Source of the DNA: Flavisolibacter longurius | GTDB taxonomy: Bacteria > Bacteroidota > Bacteroidia > Chitinophagales > Chitinophagaceae | Direction of reading: 5' to 3' | Length of the DNA stretch: 64,000 nt | NCBI GenBank assembly: GCA_013327885.1 | Contig: JABUMY010000001.1 | Coordinates: 434,001 to 498,000, forward strand | Shown here: positions 63,372 through 64,000 of the stretch, in pieces | Position numbering within the stretch: the first letter of the stretch is position 1 | Layout of the letters: every line of letters starts with the position of its first letter | The notes under the pieces: model-generated | Databases searched by the model: none | What the model was told of the DNA's origin: nothing | The model's input: the letters and a program-made list of their open reading frames with translations, nothing else | Made by a program: the position numbers and the translations under genes

Positions 63372-64000
63372 ATGGCTTATGTACGCAAGATTATCAACGA
63401 TCCCGTTTATGGCTTTATCACGGTTGATGATCCGCTGATCTTCGAAATCATTTCGCATCCTTACTACCAGCGTCTGCGCCGCATTCACCAGATGGCTTTT
63501 GCCTCGCTGGTTTATCCCGGTGCCGTACACACCCGCCTGCATCATAGCCTGGGTGCTTACCACCTCATGGGCCTGGCACTTTCGGAGTTGCGCGGAAAAG
63601 GCGTGGAGATCACGAAAGACGAAGAGCAGGGTGCCAAAATCGCCATCCTGCTGCACGACATCGGCCATGGGCCCTATTCGCATGCGCTGGAGCGAAAGTT
63701 GATCAAAGGTGTTCACCACGAAGATATTTCCATTCTTATTTTACAACTGCTGAATGAAAAGCTTGGGGGCAAACTGCAAACGGCCATCGACATTTTTACC
63801 GATGTATATCCCAAAAGGTTTTTGCACCAGCTTGTCTCCGGGCAACTCGATGTGGACCGTATGGATTATCTCACCCGCGATTCTTTTTTCACCGGTGTGG
63901 TAGAAGGCGCCATTGGTTACGACCGCATTTTAAAAATGCTTACCGTGCATGAAGGCGAACTGGTAGTGGAAGAGAAAGCCATCTTCACCGTGGAGAAATT
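63372..64000 (+). CDS. HD-superfamily phosphohydrolase (partial, C-terminus beyond window)
   Basis: The first 209 codons from the ATG at 63372 are visible. The HD domain has HTRLHHSLG at 53-61 and HDIGHGPYSH at 95-104 (His95-Asp96), followed by VSGQLDVDRMDYLTRDSFFTGV, which contains the third metal-ligand Asp. This resembles the dGTPase-like/YdhJ group (SAMHD1-related) of nucleotide triphosphohydrolases; the exact nucleotide is unknown. Divergent from porX. Confidence 0.88.
   Translation, partial: MAYVRKIINDPVYGFITVDDPLIFEIISHPYYQRLRRIHQMAFASLVYPGAVHTRLHHSLGAYHLMGLALSELRGKGVEITKDEEQGAKIAILLHDIGHGPYSHALERKLIKGVHHEDISILILQLLNEKLGGKLQTAIDIFTDVYPKRFLHQLVSGQLDVDRMDYLTRDSFFTGVVEGAIGYDRILKMLTVHEGELVVEEKAIFTVEK

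Overview
The window comes from the chromosome of a Bacteroidota bacterium, most likely family Chitinophagaceae. The evidence is four SusC/SusD pairs, type IX secretion genes (porZ at the left edge, porX near the right edge, and a large exoprotein with a C-terminal sorting domain), TAnnTTTG-type -7 promoter boxes, A-rich translation starts with little Shine-Dalgarno signal, a one-subunit alpha2-type glycyl-tRNA synthetase, and a transketolase encoded as a separate N-terminal half. No rRNA, tRNA, CRISPR array, prophage, integrase or insertion sequence was recognised.

Layout. 1-4.6 kb: the N-terminal 666 codons of porZ (minus strand, running off the edge) divergent from an RND/MMPL exporter. 4.8-21 kb: three consecutive SusC/SusD outer-membrane uptake pairs; the second is followed by a DUF4843-like surface lipoprotein and an unknown secreted protein. 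21-24 kb: a TlpA-like lipoprotein thioredoxin and gatB, in one minus-strand operon. 24-29.3 kb: a fourth SusC/SusD pair with its own DUF4843-like partner, paralogous to triad 2. 29.5-40.6 kb: a double-PDZ periplasmic protein, alaS, an M23 endopeptidase, a MazG-like pyrophosphohydrolase, two tandem YihY membrane proteins, glycyl-tRNA synthetase, a YdcF/DUF218 protein and a ferredoxin-NADP reductase-like flavoprotein. 41-48.4 kb: a 1003-residue BNR/sortilin-like exoprotein, mfd, and a toxin-antitoxin pair whose toxin is frameshifted. 48.4-64 kb: a small membrane protein, scpA, mscL, a PPK2 kinase, an EamA transporter, frr, a WecA/MraY-type transferase, transketolase N-half, a LolC/E-type permease, rbfA, an MsbA-like exporter, an acyl-CoA dehydrogenase, a metallo-beta-lactamase-fold hydrolase, a small unknown protein, porX and the start of an HD phosphohydrolase.

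How the genes work together. SusC barrels and SusD lids form TonB-dependent importers. None of the four pairs has an adjacent sigma/anti-sigma regulator, glycosidase or peptidase, so the substrates cannot be read from context. PorZ and PorX belong to the type IX system that would export the 1003-residue exoprotein.

The most unusual signal lies between the genes. At more than a dozen places outside the SusC/SusD blocks the spacers hold degenerate tandem arrays with a unit of exactly 7 or 8 bases (about 9 in one family). Each site has its own word, such as GTTAATAG, GTGAACTT, CCAAACN, GTGAGTA, NNRRACG or GATTTGTAG. The arrays are often paired as inverted arms around a terminator. They begin at, or contain, the stop codon of the neighbouring gene, and one array lies in frame inside alaS. 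I know of no established name or mechanism for these arrays; they are the main candidate here for something undescribed.
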